DNA of 52,528 nucleotides from an uncultured Eggerthella sp. (lineage in GTDB: Bacteria > Actinomycetota > Coriobacteriia > Coriobacteriales > Eggerthellaceae), in assembly GCA_900547965.1 (NCBI GenBank), contig URJE01000001.1:1-52528 (forward strand). Direction: 5' to 3'. Under the pieces are notes generated by a model, which was not told the DNA's origin, made no database searches, and was given only the letters and a program-made list of their open reading frames with translations. This document shows, piece after piece, positions 24,515 through 32,700 of the stretch. A program made the translations under genes and the position numbers. How positions within the stretch are numbered: position 1 is the stretch's first letter; each line of letters opens with the position of its first letter.

Positions 24515-27367
24515 TTACTCTTCGCCTTCGAAACCAATAGCATCAAGCGCGTCGCCACAACGCTTACATACATGAGGATGGTTTGCGTTGCCACCCAGTT
24601 CGCGGAAGTTCCAGCAACGAGGACACTTCTCACCCTGCGCTGCAACAACTTCGCAGCAGAGCTCAGAGCCCTCAACGAAGCGAACGCCCGCAACAATGAA
24701 GAGTTCTTCAAATACAGCTGCATCAAAAGCACTCAATACAACTAGGGCGGCGGCAGGAACAGTAACCTCTACGCTAGCCTCCTGGCTCTTCTTGATGACC
24801 TTGGCACCGCGCGCCTCTTCGAGCGCTTTGGTAACCACATCACGAACTTCCATGATGGTTGCCCACTGAGCCTCAAGCTGTTCCGTTTCAGCAGGAAGGG
24901 CGGGAACAAAGCTTTCTCGAGTAGGCCAATCACACAGCTGCACAGAAGATTCACGGCCCTCGCGACCACGAGCTGCTTCGGGATAATGCTGCCAAACTTC
25001 TTCAGTGGTAAACGTAAGAACGGGGGCAAGCACACGAACCATAACTTCAAGGATGTTCATAAGGACAGTCTGAACCGCACGACGACGAGAGCTTTCCGGA
25101 GCCTCGGAATACAGGCGGTCCTTCGCAACATCCATGTAAACGTTGGAGAGATCGGTAACGAAATCGTACGCCAGACGATAAACGTGATGGAAGCGATATT
25201 CGTCAAATGCCTTCGTAACATCGTCGAGCATGGCGGCAGTTTTTACCATCATGTACTGGTCGATGGGCTCAAGCTCATCCCAGGCAACGAAGTCGGCTTG
25301 ATCATCGAAGTTGTCCAAGTTACCAAGCAGGAAGCGGAAGGTATTGCGGAACTTACGATAGGTCTCAGAAGTTCGCTGGAGGATCTCATCGCCAATGGAC
25401 ACATCTTGGCCATAATCGACCGAGCTAGTCCACAAGCGAAGCACTTCAGCGCCCAAGGTCTTGTTCACGTCACTGGGGTCAATGGTATTGCCCAGGGACT
25501 TGGACATCTTTTTGCCATCTTTATCGAGTGTGAAACCGCAGCTGATAACGCTCTTGTAAGGCGGAATGCCATATGCCGCAATGCTTGTGAGCAAAGAAGA
25601 CTGGAACCAGCCACGATGCTGATCGGAGCCTTCCAGATACACATCGGCGGGACGATGGAGGTTCTCTCGAGCCTCGCAAACGGAAGTGTGACTTACACCA
25701 GACTCCCACCAAACGTCCAATACGTCTTTATCGGATTCCAGGTGATCAACGCCGGCACCGCAGTTAGGACAGCAGGTATCTGCTGGCAGGAATTCGGCGG
25801 GCGTCTTGCGATACCAAGAATCGGCACCCTCGGTCTTGAAGAGATTGATAACCGCATCGAACGTTGCTTCGGTAGCTACGGTTTCGCCGCAGGAATCGCA
25901 GGTAAATACCGGAATCGGAACACCCCAATAGCGCTGACGGCTAATGCACCAATCAGGACGATCGGCAACCATGGCGCCAATGCGATTGGAAGCCCAGGAA
26001 GGATACCAGGCAACGTCTTCCTTGATAGCGTTAGATGCCTTTTCGCGAATACCAGTCTTGTCCATGGAAACAAACCATTGGGTGGTTGCACGGAAAATAA
26101 CGGGCTCGTGGCAGCGCCAACAATGGGGGTAGCTATGATCGATATCCTCGTGAAGGATGAGAAGACCCTTTTCGTCGAGCCACTTGATGATCTCGGGGTT
26201 GGCCTCATTGACGTCCATTCCACCCCAAGGGCCACCATAGCCGATACCCTCGCCAACATAGAATTTTCCGTCGTCATCGACAGGCATAATAACGGGAATA
26301 TCGAATTTCATGCCAGCGTTGTAGTCGTCGACGCCATGGCCAGGAGCGCCATGAACAATACCCGTACCATCTTCGAGCGTTACGTAGTCGGCATAGATAA
26401 ATTTGCCGATTTCGCCCTGGTCGGCAAAAATAGGCTGCTTGTACTCATTGCCAGCAAGATCTGCGCCGGTCATAGACCATTCACTACCGTCAGCGCAACA
26501 AGCAAGTTCGTTGTTCCAGCCAAAACGCTCGCAGCATTTCTCAACCAAATCACGGGCAACGATGGTGGCGCGACCATCGACAACAATAGCTACGTATTCT
26601 GCCGCAGGGTGAAGAATGACGCATTGGTCTGCGGGGAGCGTCCATGGCGTAGTGGTCCAGATGGCTACATCCATCTTGCCTTCATACGATTCAAGGCCAG
26701 CAGGGGTAGTCGTCATTTCAAAACGAACGAAGATGGCAGGGCTTACTTCGTTGCTGTATTCGATTTCAGCTTCAGCAAGTGCCGTGTGGCAGTGGCTACA
26801 CCAATGAATGGGCTTACGGCCACGATACACACTGCCATCAAGATAGAGCTTCTTGAAAATCTCAATGTTGCCTGCTTCATATTCAGGCAAGTAGGTAAGG
26901 TAAGGATTATCCCACTCTCCACGCACACCAAGGCGCTTGAAGCCCTCGCGCTGACCGTCAAGCTGCTTAGTAGCGTATTCGCGACAGATCTTGCGGAACG
27001 TAGCCGTATCGATCTTGGCCATCTTCTCTTCGCCGAGCTGTTCCTCAACCTTATTTTCAATAGGCAGGCCATGACAGTCCCAGCCGGGAACATAGGGTGC
27101 GTAGAAACCGCGCATAGACTTGTACTTAACGATGAAGTCTTTAAGGATCTTATTGAAGGCATGGCCGATATGAATGGGGCCATTTGCATACGGAGGACCA
27201 TCGTGCAGGACGAAGGGTGCATTATCCTTGTTCTTTTCAAGCACCTTTGCGTAAATATCGATGTCATTCCAATACTCAAGGCGCTTAGGTTCGTTTTCAG
27301 GCAAGTTCGCACGCATCGCGAAGTCGGTGCGCGGCAGATTCATGGTTTGCTTGTAGCTGTTGGCCAC
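24515..27367 (-). CDS. ileS: Isoleucyl-tRNA synthetase
   Basis: Charges tRNA-Ile with isoleucine and edits valine. The 950-aa class I synthetase shows PIHIGHAFNKIL (HIGH motif near residues 66-69), the CP1 editing domain (TTTPWTLPADQC), KKMSKSLGN, an anticodon-binding domain, and a C-terminal zinc finger (CPRCWNF and CKRCG). This is the bacterial, type 1 form. I chose the GTG at 27367 because AAAGGG lies about 8 nt upstream; an ATG six codons before it is possible. Upstream is a TATAAT box but no T-box leader. Confidence 0.95.
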   Translation of the reverse strand: MANSYKQTMNLPRTDFAMRANLPENEPKRLEYWNDIDIYAKVLEKNKDNAPFVLHDGPPYANGPIHIGHAFNKILKDFIVKYKSMRGFYAPYVPGWDCHGLPIENKVEEQLGEEKMAKIDTATFRKICREYATKQLDGQREGFKRLGVRGEWDNPYLTYLPEYEAGNIEIFKKLYLDGSVYRGRKPIHWCSHCHTALAEAEIEYSNEVSPAIFVRFEMTTTPAGLESYEGKMDVAIWTTTPWTLPADQCVILHPAAEYVAIVVDGRATIVARDLVEKCCERFGWNNELACCADGSEWSMTGADLAGNEYKQPIFADQGEIGKFIYADYVTLEDGTGIVHGAPGHGVDDYNAGMKFDIPVIMPVDDDGKFYVGEGIGYGGPWGGMDVNEANPEIIKWLDEKGLLILHEDIDHSYPHCWRCHEPVIFRATTQWFVSMDKTGIREKASNAIKEDVAWYPSWASNRIGAMVADRPDWCISRQRYWGVPIPVFTCDSCGETVATEATFDAVINLFKTEGADSWYRKTPAEFLPADTCCPNCGAGVDHLESDKDVLDVWWESGVSHTSVCEARENLHRPADVYLEGSDQHRGWFQSSLLTSIAAYGIPPYKSVISCGFTLDKDGKKMSKSLGNTIDPSDVNKTLGAEVLRLWTSSVDYGQDVSIGDEILQRTSETYRKFRNTFRFLLGNLDNFDDQADFVAWDELEPIDQYMMVKTAAMLDDVTKAFDEYRFHHVYRLAYDFVTDLSNVYMDVAKDRLYSEAPESSRRRAVQTVLMNILEVMVRVLAPVLTFTTEEVWQHYPEAARGREGRESSVQLCDWPTRESFVPALPAETEQLEAQWATIMEVRDVVTKALEEARGAKVIKKSQEASVEVTVPAAALVVLSAFDAAVFEELFIVAGVRFVEGSELCCEVVAAQGEKCPRCWNFRELGGNANHPHVCKRCGDALDAIGFEGEE

Positions 27368-27713
27368 GATGCACCCTTTCTTCATCCTTGTATTTTGTAT
27401 AACCATGAAATTATACCGAACTTGACCAAATAGCGAAGCAGCTGAATTGTTAAGCAGCCCATCGACCTTAAATCATCACGTTTCGGCTGCATAATAATCT
27501 GCTAGATATATGAGCAGCAACACTACACGCAGCCCGCTAAGCCGAGTCGCTATCTCGAAAGACGCGCAGTAGAAACCACACCTTAAAAAAGATGAAAACA
27601 ATTGGCGGTTCATGCATGAATTTGACTCATACATGCTGTTTCAGATTGCATTGTTTTCTCGATTAACCGAGCAATACAATGGACAAAAAAGGGACCAGGG
27701 CAAGGAGGGCGTC
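27368..27713. other. Intergenic region between ileS and the ferredoxin gene
   Basis: No gene is supported here. On the minus strand TATAAT (27415-27410) fits the ileS -10 box, without a good -35. On the plus strand TTGTTT (27651-27656), an 18-bp spacer and TACAAT (27675-27680) form a plausible ferredoxin promoter. Upstream of it is a perfect 12-bp palindrome, TTCATGCATGAA (27609-27620). Confidence 0.5.
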
Positions 27714-27995
27714 ATGAACGATGGGAAGACCAAGAGCGCCGCAGGCCTCTATACCCGTGTCGATCTTGACGAGGTTCTTTATACTGACAATTTTTCTGTA
27801 TGCAAAAGCTGCATTGGCTGCGGCAAATGCAGCCGAATTTGCCCCGCCGAAGCAATAAAGATGAAAGATGGGCATCCCGTCTGGATAAAAGAAACGTGTC
27901 TTATGTGCTTCGGCTGCCTAAGGCTCTGCCCCACTGCTGCAATTCGTTACGGTGACACCGAACAATCGAAATGCGCTATCGCAAAGGTCTCATAA
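27714..27995 (+). CDS. Small two-cluster [4Fe-4S] ferredoxin
   Basis: A 93-aa ferredoxin-type protein with two CX2CX2CX3CP motifs, CIGCGKCSRICP and CLMCFGCLRLCP. An extra cysteine lies just upstream (VCKSC). About 40 polar residues precede the clusters. It should carry low-potential electrons in the cytoplasm. The partner is unknown, but the flx-hdr complex and the activase encoded elsewhere in the window both need such carriers. I chose the ATG at 27714 because AAGGAGGG lies 4-5 nt upstream; an ATG 34 codons earlier is unsupported. Confidence 0.88.
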   Translation: MNDGKTKSAAGLYTRVDLDEVLYTDNFSVCKSCIGCGKCSRICPAEAIKMKDGHPVWIKETCLMCFGCLRLCPTAAIRYGDTEQSKCAIAKVS

Positions 27996-28097
27996 GCTAA
28001 AGCACGGCAAGCAACCTCATGACGCTTACCAAAGCCCAAAACGACAGAGCCTCATTGTTCGAGATGGGTAGATTGTCCAAGTCCCACAAAACGCAAA

Positions 28098-28126
28098 TAG
28101 ACCCCGCTTAAAACCAGCGAGGTCTA
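28098..28126 (-). terminator. Hairpin downstream of the zinc-ribbon gene
   Basis: An 11-bp stem with one mismatch (28098-28108 with 28116-28126) is followed on the minus strand by a weak ATTTGCGTTTTG tail. It lies about 100 nt past the zinc-ribbon gene and 100 nt past the ferredoxin gene, so it could serve either. Confidence 0.45.
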
Positions 28127-28223
28127 TGCCGGGTCGCAGTCTATGAAGTGCAACCCTAAACGTTCCTGTCTTCAGCGCAGCCCCTATTTGATTCCGAGTT
28201 TGATTAAAGCTGCAACCAAAAAC

Positions 28224-28445
28224 TTACGCAACAGAAGCTTGCTGACCGTGTATGCCAACCGTAGAAGAAATCTTAACGCCAAGTTCCGACAAATCAACTC
28301 GAGGCTCCGAACGAACAAATGCCCCATGTTCAGGGCAAACGCCATGGTATATGACTTCTTCAGGGGCAACTTCGACGGTAAGATCCAACAGGACTCCGCA
28401 TTTCGGACAAGTTCCCATGGTTTCAACGCTTGGAATCTTACTCAT
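28224..28445 (-). CDS. Small zinc-ribbon-like protein, function unknown
   Basis: A 73-aa protein I do not recognise as a named family. It has one CPKC pair (about residues 13-16) and a CPEH pair about 20 residues later, which together suggest a compact C3H zinc ribbon. The rest is acidic and polar with no membrane segment. AGAGGCGG lies upstream of the ATG at 28445. Its upstream region contains two copies of a 12-bp near-palindrome flanking a predicted promoter, so expression looks regulated. A real gene is likely but not certain. Possible roles are a rubredoxin-like metal site or a nucleic acid binding adaptor. Confidence 0.6.
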   Translation of the reverse strand: MSKIPSVETMGTCPKCGVLLDLTVEVAPEEVIYHGVCPEHGAFVRSEPRVDLSELGVKISSTVGIHGQQASVA

Positions 28446-28798
28446 GGCAATACCGCCTCTCCATGTACGGGCTAACCCCGCCTTATTGCCGTTTCTTCGA
28501 TAACGGCAAGTTTGAACACGTTCATAATTACAACGACCTCACTATAACGCTTTCCCAATAAAGAATGAACACGTTCACATAGAGAATACGCCATCGTAAA
28601 TCAATCAATGCACCAACTGGTCCCGATTCGGAAGCAGGCTTCAAAGCACAAAATCCAAAGCGCCAAAAGATGCAGAATGTGAAGCTTTGAGGCATCGATC
28701 TACCGCATGAGAGCAGCTAATGCGCCATCGCTCAATCGTGAAATAACGCTCAGAAGGCAGCTTAAGCAAGCTCCCATTTATCACGTTGTCAATTGGCT
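28446..28798. other. Intergenic region with regulatory sites only
   Basis: No coding region is supported in these 353 bases. The left part (28513-28577) holds the double operator and predicted promoter of the zinc-ribbon gene. I see nothing recognisable between about 28580 and 28798. Confidence 0.55.
28513..28577 (-). promoter_or_regulatory. Paired 12-bp operators around a predicted promoter
   Basis: TGAACACGTTCA occurs exactly twice, at 28513-28524 and 28566-28577. Its arms TGAAC/GTTCA are inverted around a 2-bp centre. The centres are 53 bp apart, about five helical turns. On the minus strand a -10-like TATAGT (28546-28541) lies between them, so one copy would overlap the -35 and the other the start of transcription of the zinc-ribbon gene. 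This geometry suits a repressor acting by cooperative binding or looping. Confidence 0.6.
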
Positions 28799-29596
28799 CT
28801 ATGCCATGAAATCCCAAACGACTTTCACGAAGAAAATCAACAATACCGCTATTGTAATGGGGCGCGCGATGGCACCCCCGTTCTTGGTAAAACTATGAGA
28901 ACCCAGATAATTACCAATCATGTTGAACAAGCCGGCCAAAATGCCGAGAAGTATGACTACTTGGCCATGGAACAAAAACACGATCAATGCCGCTAAATTG
29001 GTGGTGAGATTGATTGATTTCGTAACACCTGCCGCAGAATCCAAACGCAAATGGGCAATCCCGGTCAGCATTAGCATCAAAAACGTTCCCGTTCCCGGAC
29101 CATAGAAGCCATCATAAACACCAACTGCAAAGGCAATTCCCATACAGAGCAAAGTAGTCTTACGCACCGAAAACGATTGAAGACCCGCTGCGTCAAAACT
29201 TTTTGATTTCATTACATAAATCGCCGTTACCGGAAGCACCACCAAAAGAAATAGGCGCAGAAACCCATCATCAACGAGCAACAATACATTGGAACCACAA
29301 AACGACCCCAAGAAAGCAAAGACAATGCTTGGCAACGCAAGGCGCGCATTGATGAAACCCGATTTGGCATAGTGAAACGTCGCCACGGTAGTGCCCATAC
29401 AAGAACTAAGCTTGTTTGTAGCTATAGCGGCATGCGTCGGAACACCGGCAATAAGATAAGCGGGAAGGGAAATCAACCCGCCGCCCCCAGCGATAGCATC
29501 GACATAGCCGGCCAAAAAAACAAGCCCACAGACAATTGCTAAACCTAGGGGCTCGATTCCAAAAACGTTAGAGATCAATTCAAATATCATATCCAT
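28799..29596 (-). CDS. TauE/SafE family membrane transporter
   Basis: A 265-aa membrane protein with about eight helices of the TauE/SafE (DUF81, YfcA) family. Members export sulfite, sulfoacetate or other organic anions. The family repeats are visible: AGYVDAIAGGGGLISLPAYL near the N-terminus and VGVYDGFYGPGTGTFLML in the second half, followed by KSINLTTNLAAL. The substrate is not readable. The start ATG at 29596 has no ribosome binding site, and a predicted -10 box lies only about 10 nt upstream of it. The transcript may therefore be leaderless or nearly so. Confidence 0.9.
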   Translation of the reverse strand: MDMIFELISNVFGIEPLGLAIVCGLVFLAGYVDAIAGGGGLISLPAYLIAGVPTHAAIATNKLSSCMGTTVATFHYAKSGFINARLALPSIVFAFLGSFCGSNVLLLVDDGFLRLFLLVVLPVTAIYVMKSKSFDAAGLQSFSVRKTTLLCMGIAFAVGVYDGFYGPGTGTFLMLMLTGIAHLRLDSAAGVTKSINLTTNLAALIVFLFHGQVVILLGILAGLFNMIGNYLGSHSFTKNGGAIARPITIAVLLIFFVKVVWDFMA

Positions 29597-29605
29597 AGCG
29601 TATGG

Positions 29606-29634
29606 ATTCTACACCGTACTAAAGCGATTTCGAA
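29606..29634 (-). promoter_or_regulatory. Predicted promoter of the TauE gene
   Basis: On the minus strand TTCGAA (29634-29629), a 17-bp spacer and TAGAAT (29611-29606) precede the TauE start. The -35 touches the U-tract of the upstream terminator. Transcription would begin within about 5 nt of the ATG. Confidence 0.5.
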
Positions 29635-29680
29635 AAAAAAAGAAAGCGGCAAAAAGGAAACAAAACCTTTTTGCCGCTTT
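29632..29680 (-). terminator. Strong terminator of the activase operon
   Basis: A perfect 15-bp stem (29643-29657 with 29666-29680) is followed on the minus strand by a long T-rich tract (29642-29632). It ends the tetR-activase transcription unit. Confidence 0.93.
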
Positions 29681-29736
29681 AAAGAACCCTCAGATTGAAG
29701 GGTCAGCTAAAGAGCGTCATGAGCGAAACACGAGTA

Positions 29737-32700
29737 TTATGCGCGCGTAGTCTCCACTTCGCTTTCGGTATGAAACTCGGTAGTACTTCTCTCTTCCAAG
29801 TGCTTCTGCTCGGCCTTGAGCTCTTCGGCGAGGTTCGCCTTCGCAACCGAAATCATCAGCTTGATGCGATTGAGCTGGTTAACCTCGGAAGCACCAGGGT
29901 CATAATCAACCGCAACAATGTTAGTGCCCTTATAGCGACGACGCAGTTCCTTAATAACCGCCTTGCCGACAACATGGTTCGGCAAGCATGCGAAAGGCTG
30001 GGCACACACGATGTTCGGTGCACCGTTGCGAATGAGCTCACACATTTCAGCGGTAAGAAGCCAGCCTTCACCCATCGAATTGCATAGAGACAGAATCTCC
30101 TCGGCATAGCTTGCCAGCTCAAAGATATCCGTGGGCGGCTCGAAGCGCGTTGACTTAGCCAAGGCATCATTCATAGGTTTGCGCAGCTTCGCAATGGCGG
30201 CCAAGCCCGCCTTTGCACCCATCGCACCCTTCTTCGACTTGCCTACACCTTCCTGCTGGAAGATCGAGCCAGCAATACCGAACAAGAAGAAGTCAACCAA
30301 TCCAGGCACAACCGCTTCGCAGCCTTCCGCCTCGATGACATCGACTACCTGGTTGTTTGCCGTGGGATGGAACTTAACCAAAATCTCGCCAACAACTCCG
30401 ACGCGCGGCTTGGTTCCCTCGCCCTGCAGCGGCAAGTTATCGAAGTCGTCTACAATGGCGCGAACCGTCTTCTTGTAGCGACCGAATTTCTCGCCTTCGG
30501 CGATTTGCAGCTTGCATTTTTCCATCCAGTAATCGAACAACTGCTCTGCCGCACCCTTTTCGATCTCATACGGGCGCGTACGGTACAGGCACTGCATAAG
30601 CAAGTCGCCGTAGAACAACGCAAATATAGCGTTGTACAGCATGGTGGCAGTTACCTTGAAACCAGGATTTGATTCATCCAGCTTCTTGAATGCGAGCGAG
30701 ATAACAGGGATATGACCCAGACCCGCCGCCTTCAACGCCTTGCGGATGAGGCTGATGTAGTTGGTTGCACGACAGCCGCCACCTGTTTGGGTAATGATCA
30801 CCGCAAGCTTATCGGTGTCATAACGGCCAGATGTAACCGCTTCCATGATCTGGCCAGTAACCAGGATGGATGGGTAACAAATATCGTTGTTCACATACTT
30901 CAGGCCAGCATCCACCGCACCATGGTCTACCGCTGGTAGCAATTCAAGGTTGTAGCCATTTGAGCGGAAGATCGGTACAAGCAAGTCGAAATGGATAGGA
31001 GCCATCTGGGGACAAAGAATAGTGTACCCGGCATCTTTCATCTCTTGAGTGAACTGAACCTTCGGGAATGCAGTGGATTCGGCTTCACGAATATGAGGGT
31101 TATCATGCTCATCAATCGTCCCACACGAACAGGTGCTTCCTTGGCCATTGGCAATCTCTGCGGCAACCGCAGCGCCAGCCTCGGCTTCACGAGCACCGGT
31201 CTTGGCATTGATAACAGCCTCACGTGCAGCGACATCCGCCTCAAGCTTATCGGCATCAATGCCGCAAACAGGACAGCCACCCTCAATCGCATTCTGCTCA
31301 GCGCGCTCGTCGGATTGGTCTTTCAACGCAGCCAGCAAAGAGCGAACTCGAATACGAGCAGCGCCCAAATTGGAAACCTCATCGATTTTCAGGACGGTAT
31401 AGATCTTGCCCGAACCTTCCAGGATCTCCTGAACCTGATCGGTGGTAACAGCATCAAGACCACATCCGAAGCTGTTCAATTGAATTAAATCGAGATCATC
31501 ACGCTGGGTTACCACCTTTGCGGCACGGTACAAACGCGTATGGTACATCCACTGGTCAACAGCGCGAAGAGGTCGTTCGACCTGACCCAAATGAGCAATT
31601 GAATCTTCGGTAAACACAGCCAAGCCAAAGCTGGTAAGCAATTCGGGAATTGCGTGGTTGATTTCGGGGTCGTCGTGATACGGACGGCCAGCCAGTACGA
31701 TGCCGTGCACCCCATGCTCTTCTATCCATTTCAGGGTTTCCATACCCTTGTTGTGGATATCTTCGTGAAGCTGCTCGTCTTCAGCCCATGCGGCATCTAC
31801 TGCAGCATCAATTTCAGCCTGCGTGGGAGCAGGAGCGGAGCCCATAAGTTCGGGGTGCTTCTCAACAAGCTCGACATACAAGCGCTCCTTCAGTTTGTCC
31901 TTCATGTGATAGGGAACAAAAGGATTCAGGAACTGGATATCCGTCTCGTTCAGTGCATCAACATTGAGTTTCAACGCCTCGGAATAGCTCATTACGATAG
32001 GGCAATTGAAATGATTGCCTGCGGTCTCGTCTTCCTGACGCTCATACTTAGCACACGGCATCCAAATAAAATCGATGTCTTTCTCGAGCAAGTTCATGAT
32101 ATGACCGTGAGATAGCTTGGCTGGATAGCACACGCTCTCGGAAGGCATAGACTCGATACCTGCTTCGTATGTTTTCTTAGTCGAAGGATCGGAGAGCTCG
32201 ACACGGAAACCAAGTTCGGTAAAGAACGTGAACCAGAACGGATAGTTTTCGTACATGTTCAAGGCACGAGGAATGCCAACCGTGGAACGAGTTGCCTCTT
32301 CCTTGGACAGAGGCTGATAATGGTCGAATAGGCGATGGGTCTTATATTCGAACAAGTTTGGAACCTTGGCGGCTTCTTCTGCCAATCCCGCGCCCTTTTC
32401 GCAACGATTACCCGTGATAAAGCGACGGTGCTTACCCGTTTCCTCATCAATGCCAAAATCGTTGATAGTGAGCAAGCAGTGATTCGAGCATGCTTTACAG
32501 CGCACATTGCGATGCGTAGGCTCAAGCGCACGCAAGGCATCCAGTCCAAGCATGGTTGTTTGAGCAGGAACGCCCGAGGCCACTTCCTTAGCATGAGCGC
32601 GATCGCGCGCCAGTAGGGCCGCACCATATGCACCCATGTTTCCAGCAATGTCGGGACGAACTGCATTGGTTTCAGCCAGCTGCTCGAATGCGCGCAAAAC

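Noticed and set aside
24986..27433. An open frame of 815 codons on the plus strand
   Set aside because: It is fully antisense to ileS, has no ribosome binding site or recognisable domain, and is explained by codon bias in ileS.
27368..27600. T-box leader before ileS
   Set aside because: No T-box core sequence or specifier stem is seen; the predicted leader is only about 35 nt.
28513..28577. LexA (SOS) boxes
   Set aside because: The arms GAAC and GTTC are separated by 2 bp, whereas the Gram-positive and actinobacterial LexA box needs 4 bp.
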